A stretch of 64,000 nt of DNA, taken from assembly GCF_030052815.1 (NCBI RefSeq), contig NC_079502.1:34464050-34528049 (forward strand), written 5' to 3'. Under the pieces are notes generated by a model, which did not search any database, was not told the DNA's origin, and worked only from the letters and a program-made list of their open reading frames with translations. Within the stretch, counting starts at the first letter, position 1. The number at the start of each line of letters is the position of its first letter. The DNA is from Hevea brasiliensis (lineage: Eukaryota > Streptophyta > Magnoliopsida > Malpighiales > Euphorbiaceae). Positions 1-10,596 of the stretch are shown here, piece by piece. The translations under genes were made by a program, and so were the position numbers.

Positions 1-223
1 AAATTTTACATCTTTTCGAAGCAGCTTGGTCAGTGGAGATGCTAACGTAGAGAATCTCTTCACAAAACTGCAGTAGTAACCCACTAAACCCAGAAAACTA
101 TAAACTTCTGTGACATTTCCAAGTGGCTTCCAGTTAAGGATAGCTTTTACCTTGCTGGGGTCTACCATAATGCATTTAGCTGATACAATATGCCCCAAGA
201 AAGCAAATTTCTTTAGCCAAAAT
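1..223 (-). pseudogene. Gypsy-O pol fragment: end of reverse transcriptase, start of RNase H
   Basis: The minus strand reads as a Ty3/gypsy RT thumb/connection segment, with the motifs [20 protein letters not shown] and SFLGLVGYY followed by an FVKRFS/LTKLL stretch. These are the family hallmarks just after the RT catalytic core. The reading continues from KCEF on the far side of TRG1 at 19234, so the piece is the downstream half of one pol split by that insertion. The rest of pol (RNase H, integrase) and the 3' LTR would lie left of the window. The last five bases, AAAAT (219-223), are the target-site copy for TRG1. The element is non-functional, since it is split and the rest of its RT is mutated. 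Confidence 0.85.
219..223. repeat. Target-site duplication AAAAT of TRG1 (partner 19229-19233)
   Basis: The same five bases lie directly before the TG of the left LTR and directly after the CA of the right LTR. Removing TRG1 and one copy brings the two halves of the Gypsy-O RT together without a gap. Confidence 0.93.
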
Positions 224-780
224 TGTAACACCCCTATTTGCGTAGCCTGGTAAATTACACTATTTCGGAGACCGGTGTAGGTCCGGACAATTAACAGGAT
301 TAGAACTGTGTTTAAGACACCTAGAAAAGCCCTGATTGAAAATAAATAGTGATTACCAGATAGAAAAGTAAAAATAAGAAAAAAAGAACATAAAAGGTTA
401 AATGAGCCGAGAGTCACAGCGATGGGTAACCTTCTCGGGAAGGACTGCGAGGTAGATTTAAACTCAAATTTTGGACTGTAAAATGTGATGCCGCGGTCCT
501 TAGGACTATTGTGAACACAGTGGAAAAGAGAAAATCACGAAAAAGAATTGTTAAGCCAGTCAAAATAATTAGGTCAGGGAGTTAGAAGAAATATTGAATT
601 ATTTACAAACCGAGTTGAACTGGCGAGGGGCAATTTAGTCAATTGACCCCGAGAGCTGACTCCTGACCTAACTGTCAAATAAAATCGGAGAAAAGAAAAT
701 TTCAGAATCGAAAATTAAATTAAAGAACTAATAGAAAAATAAATAAAAAAAAGAAAATAGAAAAGTAAAAAGGTGATGAC

Positions 781-804
781 ATCATGCATGACCTCATGCA
801 TGAT
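781..804. promoter_or_regulatory. Perfect 11-bp inverted repeat with two CATGCATG (RY-type) motifs in TRG1 LTR
   Basis: The arms ATCATGCATGA and TCATGCATGAT are exact reverse complements around a 2-base CC spacer. Each arm holds CATGCATG, the canonical RY box recognised by plant B3 factors of the ABI3/FUS3/LEC2 group. It sits directly after GGTGATGAC. An intact copy is kept in the other LTR at 16954-16977. The palindrome is visible; a promoter role is inference. Confidence 0.5.
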
Positions 805-1013
805 GCCATAAAGAATAAAATTAATTTATTTACTTATTTAGATTTTTGGGTCTTCCATAAGGATAAAAACAAAATAAAGAAAAGAAAAAACAAAAAAAAA
901 ACCAAAAGTCTTCTTCTTCCTTTCTCCCTTGCCACCCTCACTCTCCCTCATTTCCCCATGGATATCCTCCATTAAAGCTTGCACTCAAGCTTACAATCCT
1001 TCATTAAACCTCA

Positions 1014-1018
1014 ATAAC
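1014..1018. repeat. Target-site duplication ATAAC of Copia-1 (partner 10592-10596)
   Basis: Identical five bases flank the TGTTAG start and the TTCCTTCA end of Copia-1. Confidence 0.93.
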
Positions 1019-3118
1019 TGTTAGTAGTATGCCCTAGAGCATATCATTTAGTATGTATCTTGTATATATTTTTATTAATAAAAGGCATTTCCACTTTTCC
1101 GTTTACATAATATATTTATGTGTAATAGAAAAGGTCCATTGATATTTTGTTAGAAATATTATTCTTAAGTTGTTAAGAATATGAGTGACAATATTTCTAG
1201 CACAAAGTATCATAAATAGGTTCACAATCGAGGATACTTCATAATAAGGACATGACTTATCCAGAAAGATTGTATTCATGTTTGTTCCCAAGTTATTTAT
1301 ATGAGATATAAATAAGATGGAATGGTGAGTCTCATGCCATATAACAAACATGATAGGCACTTATAAATGATAAGTAGGCCGAACCAGTGACACTTATGAC
1401 AAGCACATGGAGTTTACTCTTGTCAATGTTTTGTCATAAATCATATCAGTGCATATAATCTTTAGACCTGAGATAGCACAGTTATCTTGTATATAGGTAG
1501 TTTGAGTTTGATATTGCTTTCATACTTGTACTGTATGGGTATATGGGCATCTGTTGGCTCCTACTAGTTATATATGGAGGTAGGTGTTGATCAAGATGGA
1601 ATCTGTTCCTCTAAGTAAATAGAGATAAAATCCTATGTTCATTTAATTGTTCTTGATGTTTCAAGTTCTGGCAAGGACAGATAGATTTATTCAGAAAAGA
1701 GTTTACGATGAGAAAAATCTTTTAATCAAGAATGGAATTAAAAGAGAACATAATATTCATAGCAAATGGAGTAAGACATAAACCATGACTAAACCTTGAG
1801 ATGGGATTTTGTAACAGAGAGATTCTAGTTCATGGTAACATATTATTATAGGTTCTTTTAAGGTAAATCTTATTACTAATTGGGTGGCCATGGCATGCTA
1901 TGCTAGGTGTTAACCATGGTCTATGAGGTTCATAAAATGATTTAGAGAAATCATTTATGGTAAGAAAGAGTTCGATGATATTTAGTGTTGATATCATGTC
2001 TCATTGCCAATTAGTGATGAGCCTATTAAGTCACACACTTTCACAATTTATCAGGTATTTAAATATGATTTAATTAATTAATTAAAGAGTTTAATTGATT
2101 AATTAAATAGATTTGGTTTGCAATTAAATTGCAAAGTACCTAGCATGACTTGAAACCAAATCTAGATTATTGGATGTATAATATAAGTTAAAATTAAAAT
2201 TAAAGTATTAAAATATGAATTTAATTGATGAAAATTAATTAATAGAGATTAATTAATTAATTTATATTTGATATAAATTAATTAGAAGAAGAAAATAATT
2301 ATTTTGGGTTAAGAACTCAAAATTAAGACACGAGGGCATTTTGGTCATTTCACGATTGTGCACGTGGCACCATGAGATGGTGACACATGGCATAACACAT
2401 AAGCTTGCCAAATAATTTTAATCATGTAAGATGATTAAAATCAAGATTAAATATAGGTTTGACACTTGGCACAATGTGATTGGGTCACTTAAACCTAGAG
2501 CTAATCAAAAGGTGATATGTGGCTAGGGTTTAATGTGTTAACCTAGCTATTTAAGTGTGGTTATGAAAAGAAAACATAACCAGCAGCCTCTCCTCTCAAT
2601 TGTCACGCCACTTTGAGCCTCTCCAGCTATTTCTCTTCATCTCTCATCAATTCAAAGAGATTAGCCATCAATCTCTTGAATTAAGAACGCTAGAAATTGT
2701 TTCTAGTGTCCTGTTTACATCTCTAATCTCTTAAAAGGCAGAACTTGAATTTCTAATTAATAGAAAAGGCTTTAGAAGCTGTTCAAGGGCTGCCATAGGT
2801 GTTCTTGGTGTGGACAAGCTAGAGGGACAACATCTGGTGTCCTGAAGACGAATCTCAAATGCGCAGACACTCTGCAGCACATCAAGAGGTTAGTGTAATC
2901 GTTCTTGATTTAATCTAGGGTTCTAAAATTAATCTGATTAATTTTAAAATCTTAAATTGCAAATACAGATCCAAAAACATATTAAAAGAGTTTTAATATG
3001 TTGTTTATCATTGAAATCAAATAGATAAAAATAAATCTTGCATGGTGCATGTGACCCTAGGTGAAAATTTTTGAATTCAATGGTATAATCTTGTGTTTTT
3101 CACGCTTCCGTTCCTTCA
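1019..3118 (+). repeat. Copia-1 5' LTR
   Basis: It begins TGTTAGTAGTATGCCC and ends CGTTCCTTCA, matching the copy at 8484-10591. It is AT-rich with TTAATTAATTAA runs near 2080 and 2240. An 85-residue antisense open frame near its start also occurs in the other LTR copies, but it looks like chance (see rejected items). Confidence 0.95.
2548..2554 (+). promoter_or_regulatory. Candidate LTR TATA box (TATTTAA), Copia-1 5' LTR
   Basis: TATTTAA follows ACCTAGC and lies about 30-40 bases before a pyrimidine-rich CCTCTCCTCTC stretch that could hold the transcript start. It is kept in the 3' LTR at 10020-10026. In Copia-2 the corresponding region carries TATAAAA on the minus strand (22096-22102), which supports the placement. 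Confidence 0.4.
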
Positions 3119-3120
3119 AT

Positions 3121-3133
3121 TGGTATCAGAGCC
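3121..3133 (+). other. Copia-1 primer-binding site (Met-tRNA)
   Basis: TGGTATCAGAGCC begins two bases after the LTR end. It is the standard match to the 3' end of plant initiator Met-tRNA, which primes minus-strand DNA synthesis. Confidence 0.93.
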
Positions 3134-4905
3134 ACTATATTTGCCATTTAGATTGTTTATTATATAATTTAATTGTGTGTTTGATCATGAGATCAAGAGA
3201 TTCATTGCTGGTTGGATCATGAGATGTGGCGTCACACATAGTGAAGCCACCATTGGTGGCGGCAACAATGGTTCCTTGGGTGGTTCAAGGTTTGGCTTTT
3301 AATTCTGCAATTGTTGTATGATCTAAGGCCTATTCTTTGACTAATTAAAGTGTTTAATTAGTTGTTTTAATCACACAATTAAATTATGATTCAAATCAGA
3401 ATTTTAAAAATTGTTTGAATGTGATTCAAATCTGAATTTTAAAAGTTGTTTGAATGTGATTCAAATCTGAATTTTTAAAGTTGTTTGAATCATATTTAAA
3501 TCTGATTTTTTAAAATTGATTCAATAAAATTCAGATCTGATTTTTTAAGAAATATTTGAATGTGATTCAAATCTGATTTTTTAAAAAATGTTTGAATGTG
3601 ATTCAAATCTGAATTTTTGAAGATGTTTGAATGTGATTCAAATCTGAATTTTTAAATTTTGTTTGAATGAGATTCAAATCTGAATTTTTAAATTTATTTG
3701 AATCATATTCAAATCTGGATTTTTAAGTTGAATATGAGATATTCAATTTAATTTAAGTATGTATGTTTTATTTAATTGTTAAATAGTGATATGCATGATG
3801 GATGATCATGGACTATAAAAGACCAATGTGATTGGATTTATTTCTTTTATGTTTCTTTGGGATTGTAAATTAATTAATTTATTTTAATTTATTTTGGGCA
3901 TGTATTATTAAGTTTGTAATATTTTTGGATTGTAATTTCATTTATTTAAGTTCTTGTAAATTCGCCTTGGTATGCCAAGGATTACTATGTAATATTGGAT
4001 TGCAAGAAGTTCAAGGAGGTCAAGAGCATTGGTGGGACCAGTGGGAGGAATTCAATATCAAGTGTTGATTATGTACTCCTTCAGCAACTCTTGTAAAATG
4101 AATGAATGAAATGCACCTAGGAATGCCCAGATTCAATTCTTGGTGGCTCAGAATTGAATCCCTTAGAAAGTCCATGATCATACCATATTTACTGCTTATC
4201 CATGAATGCATGAAATGTATGGGAATGTATGCAATTATATGATATATGCATGCTAAATGGATAATGTGCAAAGTGAGACCTTAATAGTAATTAGGATGGC
4301 TATAAAATCTTCCAAACAAATGATTAAGTTGGAAATGGTATAATTAAAGTAATTATAACATAAGCCCTCCATTGAGGCAATTATTTTAAGAAATTTTAAA
4401 TAGTTGCATAAGATGCAATTTATTTAAGAGATTTTCTTAAGAATAATTGTTAAGCATGAGATGTTGTAAATATGTAAATGGTTTGGTGGCCAATATTGGA
4501 TGTACCTGAGGACATTAAAATTATTTGCATAATTACTGGTTCAATGGGATCAACTTAACTAATGCAAGATAAGTCAATAATGGATGTACCTGAGATTTTG
4601 AGCATTAGGGGCTAGGTAAAGGATTGAACCTCACATGAGATGTGATGGGCAAGGCGTTGCTCACTTATAGTTTATTGTAATTCCAATAATGGATGTACCT
4701 GAGGATGATCAATAGAATTATAAGAATTCAATCACCCACTAGAAATCCATCCAACTAGGATTTCCGTTTTCTACTTTGGAAGTGTAGGATTCGCTAAGTT
4801 AGTGGGAGGACCAATTTGATTAAAAGACCATAATCATTTTGGTTAATTACATGATACATTTACTAATTAATCTGGTTATTTTCTGCAATTAATTTTCTGA
4901 TAATA
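3134..4905 (+). other. Copia-1 untranslated leader
   Basis: About 1.8 kb lies between the primer site and the gag start with no gene. It holds an imperfect tandem repeat (3384-3730) and three spaced copies of ATGGATGTACCTGAG near 4498, 4578 and 4688. The last part (about 4200-4905) is also present in Copia-2 at 61445-62167. Long structured leaders are usual in several copia lineages and carry packaging and dimerisation signals. No such signal is proven here. Confidence 0.75.
3384..3730 (+). repeat. Imperfect tandem repeat, about 36-bp units, roughly ten copies
   Basis: The unit is near TTGAATGTGATTCAAATCTG followed by an AATTTTTAAA tail. It recurs about every 33-37 bases with scattered changes. 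TTTGAAT..ATTCAAA inside each unit is an inverted repeat, so the RNA could form a series of small hairpins. Confidence 0.85.
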
Positions 4906-5770
4906 ATGAGCACAAAATAACCACCACCATCCAATATCCTTGCAAGCATACTTGATCACAACAGGTTGACAGGACCTAATCTGTCTGATTGGCTAAGAAA
5001 TTTGTAACTTGTCCTGAACTTGAATATATAGGATATGTTCTAGATTCAAATGTTCCTGGTCCCTTACCTCCAGAGGCCACACAAGAGGAACATGAAACTT
5101 TGGACAAGTGGAAGGAGCATGATATGAGAGCTAAGTGTTACATGCTTGCTTCTATGAGTAATGAGTTACAGAAGCAACATAAGAACATGCAGAGTGCGAG
5201 TGAGATCCTCCTTCACCTACAAGAGTTGTATGGTGAGCACAGCAGGAATGCTAGGTATGAGATATCTAAACAGTTATTCCGTATGAGGATGTCTGAAGGA
5301 CAGAATGTTGGGGATTATGTCCACAAGATGATTCGGCTGATTGAGCAGTAGGAACATCTTGACTTCAACGTGGATTTCCAACTACAAACGGATTTGATCC
5401 TTCAGTCCCTTCCTGAGTCTTTTGGGAATTTTGTGACAAATTTCCATATGACTAAACAGGAATGCACCTTAGCTGAATTACTCAACATGCTGGTTATTGC
5501 CCAAAAGAATATGCCAGGCAATAAAGGAAAAGAGGTAGCTTTGGTTGCATCTTCTTCTGCTGGAAAGTCCAACAAGAAAAAGGGCAATAAGAAAAAGAAA
5601 CCTCAGATTCCTGGTCCTTCCAAGAAAATAGCTAAACAGAAAAGGAAGACTAAAGCTGATAAAGGCAAAGGAAAGTGTCTCCACTACCAACAGGAAAGTG
5701 TTTCCATTGCCAACAGGAAAGTGTTTCCATTGTCAGTAAGAAAGTGTTTCCACTGGCCAGAGTATAGTAA
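4906..5770 (+). pseudogene. Copia-1 gag, broken
   Basis: The start codon context (ATGAGCACA) matches that of Copia-2. A TAA follows at codon 5. The capsid domain is recognisable: LTGPNLSDWLRNL, then VPGPLPP, MRAKCYMLASMSNELQ, LYGEHSRNARYEISKQL, GDYVHKMIRLIEQ and LILQSLPESFGNF. A one-base loss near 5018 relative to Copia-2 and a TAG after RLIEQ break the frame. A lysine-rich tail (KKKGNKKKKPQ) precedes the nucleic-acid-binding knuckle, which is replaced by a short tandem repeat (5670-5758). The protein would normally form the virus-like particle in the cytoplasm. Confidence 0.85.
5670..5758 (+). repeat. 23-bp tandem repeat replacing the gag zinc knuckle of Copia-1
   Basis: Four consecutive units start at 5670, 5693, 5716 and 5739 (last one partial), each beginning GGAAAGTGT or AGAAAGTGT. 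The unit corresponds to the codons for GKCFHCQ of an intact knuckle. Because 23 is not a multiple of three, the frame shifts with each unit. Just downstream the sequence joins the region before integrase, with the whole protease absent. Confidence 0.85.
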
Positions 5771-6560
5771 TCTAAATGAATGCAATGCCATGGTGAAAAC
5801 CAACTCAAGTTCAAAAAATATTTGGCACTTAAGGTTATGTCATGTTGCAGAAGATAGGATTGCAAAATTGGAGAAAATGGGGATTTTATCCTCATTGGGC
5901 TCTGAGCCTACTCTAACTTGTGAATCTTGCCTTCAAGGCAAAATGACTAGATCACCCTTTGTTGGACAAGGGCTAAGAGCTGAAAATATTTTGGAGCTAA
6001 TACATAGTGATGTATGTGGTCCATTTAAAGAAATGGCTAGAGGGGGCTTTCATTATTTTATTACCTTTACTGATGATAAATCAAGGTTTGGGTATTTGTA
6101 TTTGATGAAATACAAACATGAATCTTTTGAAAAGTTCAAAGAATTTAAATCTGAAGTAGAAAATCAAACAGGAAAAAGTATTAAAGCTCTTCGATCAGAT
6201 CGTGGAGGTGAATATTTGAGTACTAAATTTGATGAATACTTGAGAGAGCATGGCATTGTTTCTCAGCTGACTCCTCCAGGAACGCCACAGCTGAATGGTG
6301 TATCTGAAAGGAGAAATCGTACCCTATTGGATAGGGTACGTAGTATGATGAGCTATACTGATATGCCAATCTCCTTTTGGGGATTTGCATTAGAATCAGC
6401 TTTGTATATTCTGAATAGGATTCCATCAAAATCAGTTTCTTCCACACCTTATGAGATTTGGCATGGAAGAAAACCAAGTCTTAAGCATGTTAAGATTTGG
6501 GGTTGTCCAGCTTATATCAAAAAGCTGAACACTGATAAATTGGAGACCAGATCATAAAGA
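5771..6560 (+). pseudogene. Copia-1 integrase region
   Basis: The pre-integrase and zinc domain is seen as HLRLCHVAEDRI and CESCLQGKM (HHCC type). The catalytic core carries the DDE triad: D in IHSDVCGPF, D in LRSDRGGEYL and E in GVSERRNRTLLD. KIWGCPAYIKKL marks the C-terminal part. The reading stays open from the gag tail through the core and stops at a TAA after LETRS, where Copia-2 reads on into GRFVGYP. The enzyme would insert the cDNA into chromosomes. Confidence 0.88.
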
Positions 6561-8400
6561 GGTCGATTTGTTGGATATCCAAAAGATAATTTTGGATATT
6601 ATTTTTATTTGCCTACTTCACAAAAGGTTGTGATAAGTAGAGATGCCACATTTCTTGAACAACAGTTTGTTCAAGAAGGAGGCAAAGGAAGGCAAATAGA
6701 GTTAGAATTGGAGAATTCTGACCAACCAATGCATCGATGGATATAGATCCATCTAGTCAACCAATACCCGTTGATGAAACATCTACAGCTGTTCCTCGTA
6801 GAACAACTAGGGTATCTCACCCACCAGTGAGATATGGTTTTCTTCATGAAGAAGAACAAGAGTTGTCTACTCATGAAGAAGTAGATCATGGAGATGATCC
6901 TCTTACCTATGAAGAAGCTATATCAGATATAGACTCTTCAAAATGGATTGATGCTATGAAATCCGAGATTGATTCCATGTATAAGAATCAAGTTTGGGAT
7001 CTTGTTGACCCACCTGAAGGTATTGTACCTATAGGGAACAAATGGGTTTTCAAGAAGAAAATTGGTTCTGATGGAAAGGTAGAGACCTATAAGGCAAGGC
7101 TAGTAGCGAAAGGGTTTCGCCAAAGGCAAGGAATCGACTATGAGGAAACTTTCTGCTTTGTTGCCATGCTTAAATCAATTAGGATTTTATTAGCAATAGT
7201 GCATACTATGATTATGAGATTTGGCGGATGGATGTCAAAATGCCTTTTCTCAATGGATACATTGAAGAAAACATTTTCATGGAACAACCTAAGGGATTTG
7301 AATCCCAAGATGGTTCCAAGGTATGCAAGCTAAAGCGATCCATTTATGGGTTGAAACAAGCTTCGAGGAGTTGGAACATCCGTTTTGATGAAGCCATTAA
7401 ATCCTTTGGTTTTATCAAAAATGAGGATGAGCCATGTGTATATAAGAAGGTTAGTGACAGTGCTATCACTTTCCTTGTCTTATATGTGGATGACATACTA
7501 TTGATGGGTAATGATACAGGTATGTTAACGACTATAAAGGTATGGTTGTCAAATACATTCTCCATGAAAGACTTAGGAGAGGCAACCTATATTCTTGGGA
7601 TTCGCATCTATAGAGATAGAGCGAAAAGAATAATTGGTTTATCCCAAAGTCTATTCTTGGAAAAGGTGTTAAAAAGGTTTAACATGCTTGATTCCAAGAG
7701 AGGATTGTTACCAGTGAGACATGGTATCCACCTTTCTAAAGAGATGTCTCCAAAGACACCTGAAGAAAGAGATAAGATGGCCAGGATTCCATATGCTTTG
7801 GCTATTGGAAGTTTAATGTATGCAATGTTGTGTACTAGGACGGATATCGCATATGCTGTTAGTTTGACTAGCAGGTATCAATCCAATCCAGGTTTGGAAC
7901 ACTGGATAGCTGTCAAGAATATCCTTAAGTACTTGAGAAGAACTAAGGATTTATTCTTGATTTATGGAGGTGGAGACTTGCAATTGGATGGTTATACTGA
8001 TTCTGATTTCCAATCAGATATCGATGATAGAAAGTCTATCTCTGGATATGTGTTCATTTGTAATGGAGGTGCAGTCAGTTGGAAGAGTTCCAAACAGAGC
8101 ACGACTGCAGATTCCACTCTCGAGGTGAGTATATTGTCGCATCGATGCCGCAAAAGAAGTCGCTTGGATGAAGAAGTTCGTGATGTAACTTACGAGAGTT
8201 CCTTCCATTGAGTCAGCAGTTCCATTACACTGTGACAACAATGGAGCAGTCATACAGGCTAAGGAACTAAGGTCTCACCCAAAATCCAAACACATAGAAA
8301 GGCACTACCATATTATCAGAGATATAGTTGGGCAAGGCAATATAGCCATGCAGAAAAATAACATCAGCTGAAAAATCCTGCTGATCCATTCACTAAGCTT
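6561..8400 (+). pseudogene. Copia-1 reverse transcriptase and RNase H
   Basis: Motifs in order: GRFVGYPKDNFGYYFY, VWDLVDPPEG, NKWVFKKKIG, YKARLVAKGF, then after a frame change near 7200-7230 MDVKMPFLNGYIEENIFMEQP, SIYGLKQASRSW and the catalytic YVDDILLMGND. RNase H follows with DGYTDSDFQ and SGYVFICNGGAVSWKSSKQ. A frameshift after TLE (about 8125) disrupts the expected EYIAASDAAKEA region, and the tail (NNGAVIQAKE, SKHIERHYHIIRD, NPADPFTK-like) lies in other frames. At least four frame breaks show that it is dead. Confidence 0.88.
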
Positions 8401-8474
8401 TTGTCACAAGTTCAGTTAGACTGACATCTTGAGAAGATGGGTCTAAGGTATTGTAATGAATGGCTCTAGTGCTA

Positions 8475-8483
8475 GTGGGAGAT
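8475..8483 (+). other. Copia-1 polypurine tract
   Basis: GTGGGAGAT directly precedes the 3' LTR, the usual position for plus-strand priming. Confidence 0.75.
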
Positions 8484-10591
8484 TGTTAGTAGTATGCCCT
8501 AGAGCATATCATTTAGTATGTATCTTGTATATATTTTTATTAATAAAAGGCATTTCCACTTTTCCGTTTACATAATATATTTATGTGTAATAGAAAAGGT
8601 CCATTGATATTTTGTTAGAAATATTATTCTTAAGTTGTTAAGAATATGAGTGACAATATTTCTAGCACAAAGTATCATAAATAGGTTCACAATCGAGGAT
8701 ACTTCATAATAAGGACATGACTTATCCAGAAAGATTGTATTCATGTTTGTTCCCAAGTTATTTATATGAGATATAAATAAGATGGAATGGTGAGTCTCAT
8801 GCCATATAACAAACATGATAGGCACTTATAAATGATAAGTAGGTCGAACCAGTGACACTTATGACAAGCACATGGAGTTTACTCTTGTCAATGTTTTGTC
8901 ATAAATCATATCAGTGCATATAATCTTTAGACCTGAGATAGCACAGTTATCTTGTATATAGGTAGTTTGAGTTTGATACTGCTTTCATACTTGTACTGTG
9001 TATGGGTATATGGGCATCTGTTGGCTCCTACTAGTTATATATGGAGGTAGGTGTTGATCAAGATGGAATCTGTTCCTCTAAGTAAATAGAGTTAAAATCC
9101 TATGTTCATTTAATTGTTCTTGATGTTTCAAGTTCCTGGCCAGGACAGATAGATTTATTCAGAAAAGAGTTTCTGATGAGAAAAATCTTTTAATCAAGAA
9201 CTGGAATTAAAAGAGAACATAATATTCATAGCAAATGGAGTTTGACATAAACCATGACTCCGGCTTGAGTTGGGATTTTGTAACAGAGAGATTCTAGTGC
9301 ATGGTAACATATGATTATAGGTTCATTTAAGGTAAACCTTATTACTAATTGGGTGGCCATGGCATGCTATGCTAGGTGTTAACCATGGTCTATGAGGTTC
9401 ATAAAATGATTTAGAGAAATCATTTATGGTAAGAAAGAGTTCTGATGATATTAAGAGTTGATATCATGTCTCATTGCCAATTAGTGATGAGCCTAGTAAG
9501 TCACACACATACACAAGTTATCACCTATTTAAATATGATTTAATTAATTAATTAAAGAGTTTAATTGATTAATTAAATAGATTTGGTTTGCAATTAAATT
9601 GCAAAGTCCCTAGCATGACTTGAAACCAAATCTAGATTATTGGATGTATAATATAAGTTAAATTTATATTTAAAGTGTTTAAATATGAATTTAATTGATG
9701 AGAAATTAATTAATAGAGATTAATTAATTAATTTATATTTGATATAAATTAATTAGAAGAAGAAAATAATTATTTTGGGTTAAGAACTCAAAATTAAGAC
9801 ACAGGGGCATTTTGGTCATTTCACAGTGTGGCACGTGGCACCATGAGATGGTGACACATGGCATAACACATAAGCTTGCCAAATGTTTTTTAATCATGTA
9901 AGATGATTAAAATCAAGATTAAATATAGGTTTGACACTTGGCACAATGTGATTGGGTCACTTAAACCTAGAGCTAATCAAAAGGTGACATGTGGCTAGGG
10001 TTTAATGTGTTAACCTAGCTATTTAAGTGTGGTTATGAAAAGAAAAACATAACCAACAGCCTCTCCTCTCAATTGTCATGCCACTTTGAGCCTCTCCAGC
10101 TATTTTTCTTCATCTCTCATCAATTCAAAGAGATTAGCCATCAATCTCTTGAATTAAGAACGCTAGAAATTGTTTCTAGTGTCCTGTTTACATCTCTAAT
10201 CTCTTAAAAGGCAGAACTTGAATTTCTAATTAATAGAAAAGGCTTTAGAAGCTGTTCAAGGGCTGCCATAGGTGTTCTTGGTGTGGACAAGCTAGAGGGA
10301 CAACATCTGGTGTCCTGAAGACGAATCTCAAAGGCGCAGACACGCTGCAGCACATCAAGAGGTTAGTGTAATCGTTCTTGATTTAATCTAGGGTTCTAAA
10401 ATTAATCTGATTAATTTTAAAATCTTAAATGGCAAATACAGATCCAAAAACATATTAAAAGAGTTTTAATATGTTGTTTATCATTGAAATCAAATAGATA
10501 AAAATAAATCTTGCATGGTGCATGTGACCCTAGGTGAAAATTTTTGAATTCAATGGTATAATCTTGTGTTTTTCACGCTTCCGTTCCTTCA
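8484..10591 (+). repeat. Copia-1 3' LTR
   Basis: Same ends as the 5' LTR (TGTTAG...CCTTCA) and close identity with it, with a few short length differences such as an extra GT in CTGTGTATGGG near 8998. It is followed by the second ATAAC. Confidence 0.95.
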
Positions 10592-10596
10592 ATAAC

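Larger units (their letters stand above)
224..1018 (+). repeat. TRG1 5' LTR, first part (up to Copia-1)
   Basis: This stretch aligns with the start of the right LTR at 16400. Shared landmarks are the TGTAACACCCCTATTTG start, the GGTCCGGACAATTAA box, the CCGAGAGTCACA..GATGGGTAACCTTCTC box and the purine-rich AGAAAAG tract near 880. It contains a palindrome with RY-type motifs. The LTR is cut at 1018 by Copia-1 and resumes at 10597. A short open frame near 784 is repeated in the other LTR but has no recognisable domain. Confidence 0.9.
1019..10591 (+). mobile_element. Copia-1: nearly full-length Ty1/copia element nested in the TRG1 5' LTR
   Basis: The order is 5' LTR (2100 bp), primer site, long leader, gag, integrase, RT, RNase H, polypurine tract and 3' LTR (2108 bp). 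The TSD is ATAAC. Integrase before RT is the copia order. The two LTRs differ only at scattered bases over most of their length, so this is among the younger insertions. The protease region between zinc knuckle and integrase is missing compared with Copia-2, and several frames are broken, so the copy is non-autonomous. The long LTRs, long leader and pol motifs suggest an Angela/BARE-like or related lineage (inference, low confidence). Confidence 0.93.

Noticed and set aside
784..975. Open frame MHDLMHDAIKNK at the RY palindrome, repeated at 16957
   Set aside because: It arises from the palindrome and an A-rich tract in the LTR. The two copies diverge after the tract because of the deletion, and nothing suggests translation.
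1103..1360. An 85-residue antisense open frame in the copia LTR, identical at 8568-8825 and near-identical at 49866-50123
   Set aside because: It persists because the LTRs are similar. About nine base changes in the solo copy give about six amino-acid changes, which is no sign of protein-level constraint, and there is no known domain.
4020..4271. Minus-strand open frame in the Copia-1 leader
   Set aside because: No domain, no counterpart in Copia-2, and it lies within an untranslated leader.
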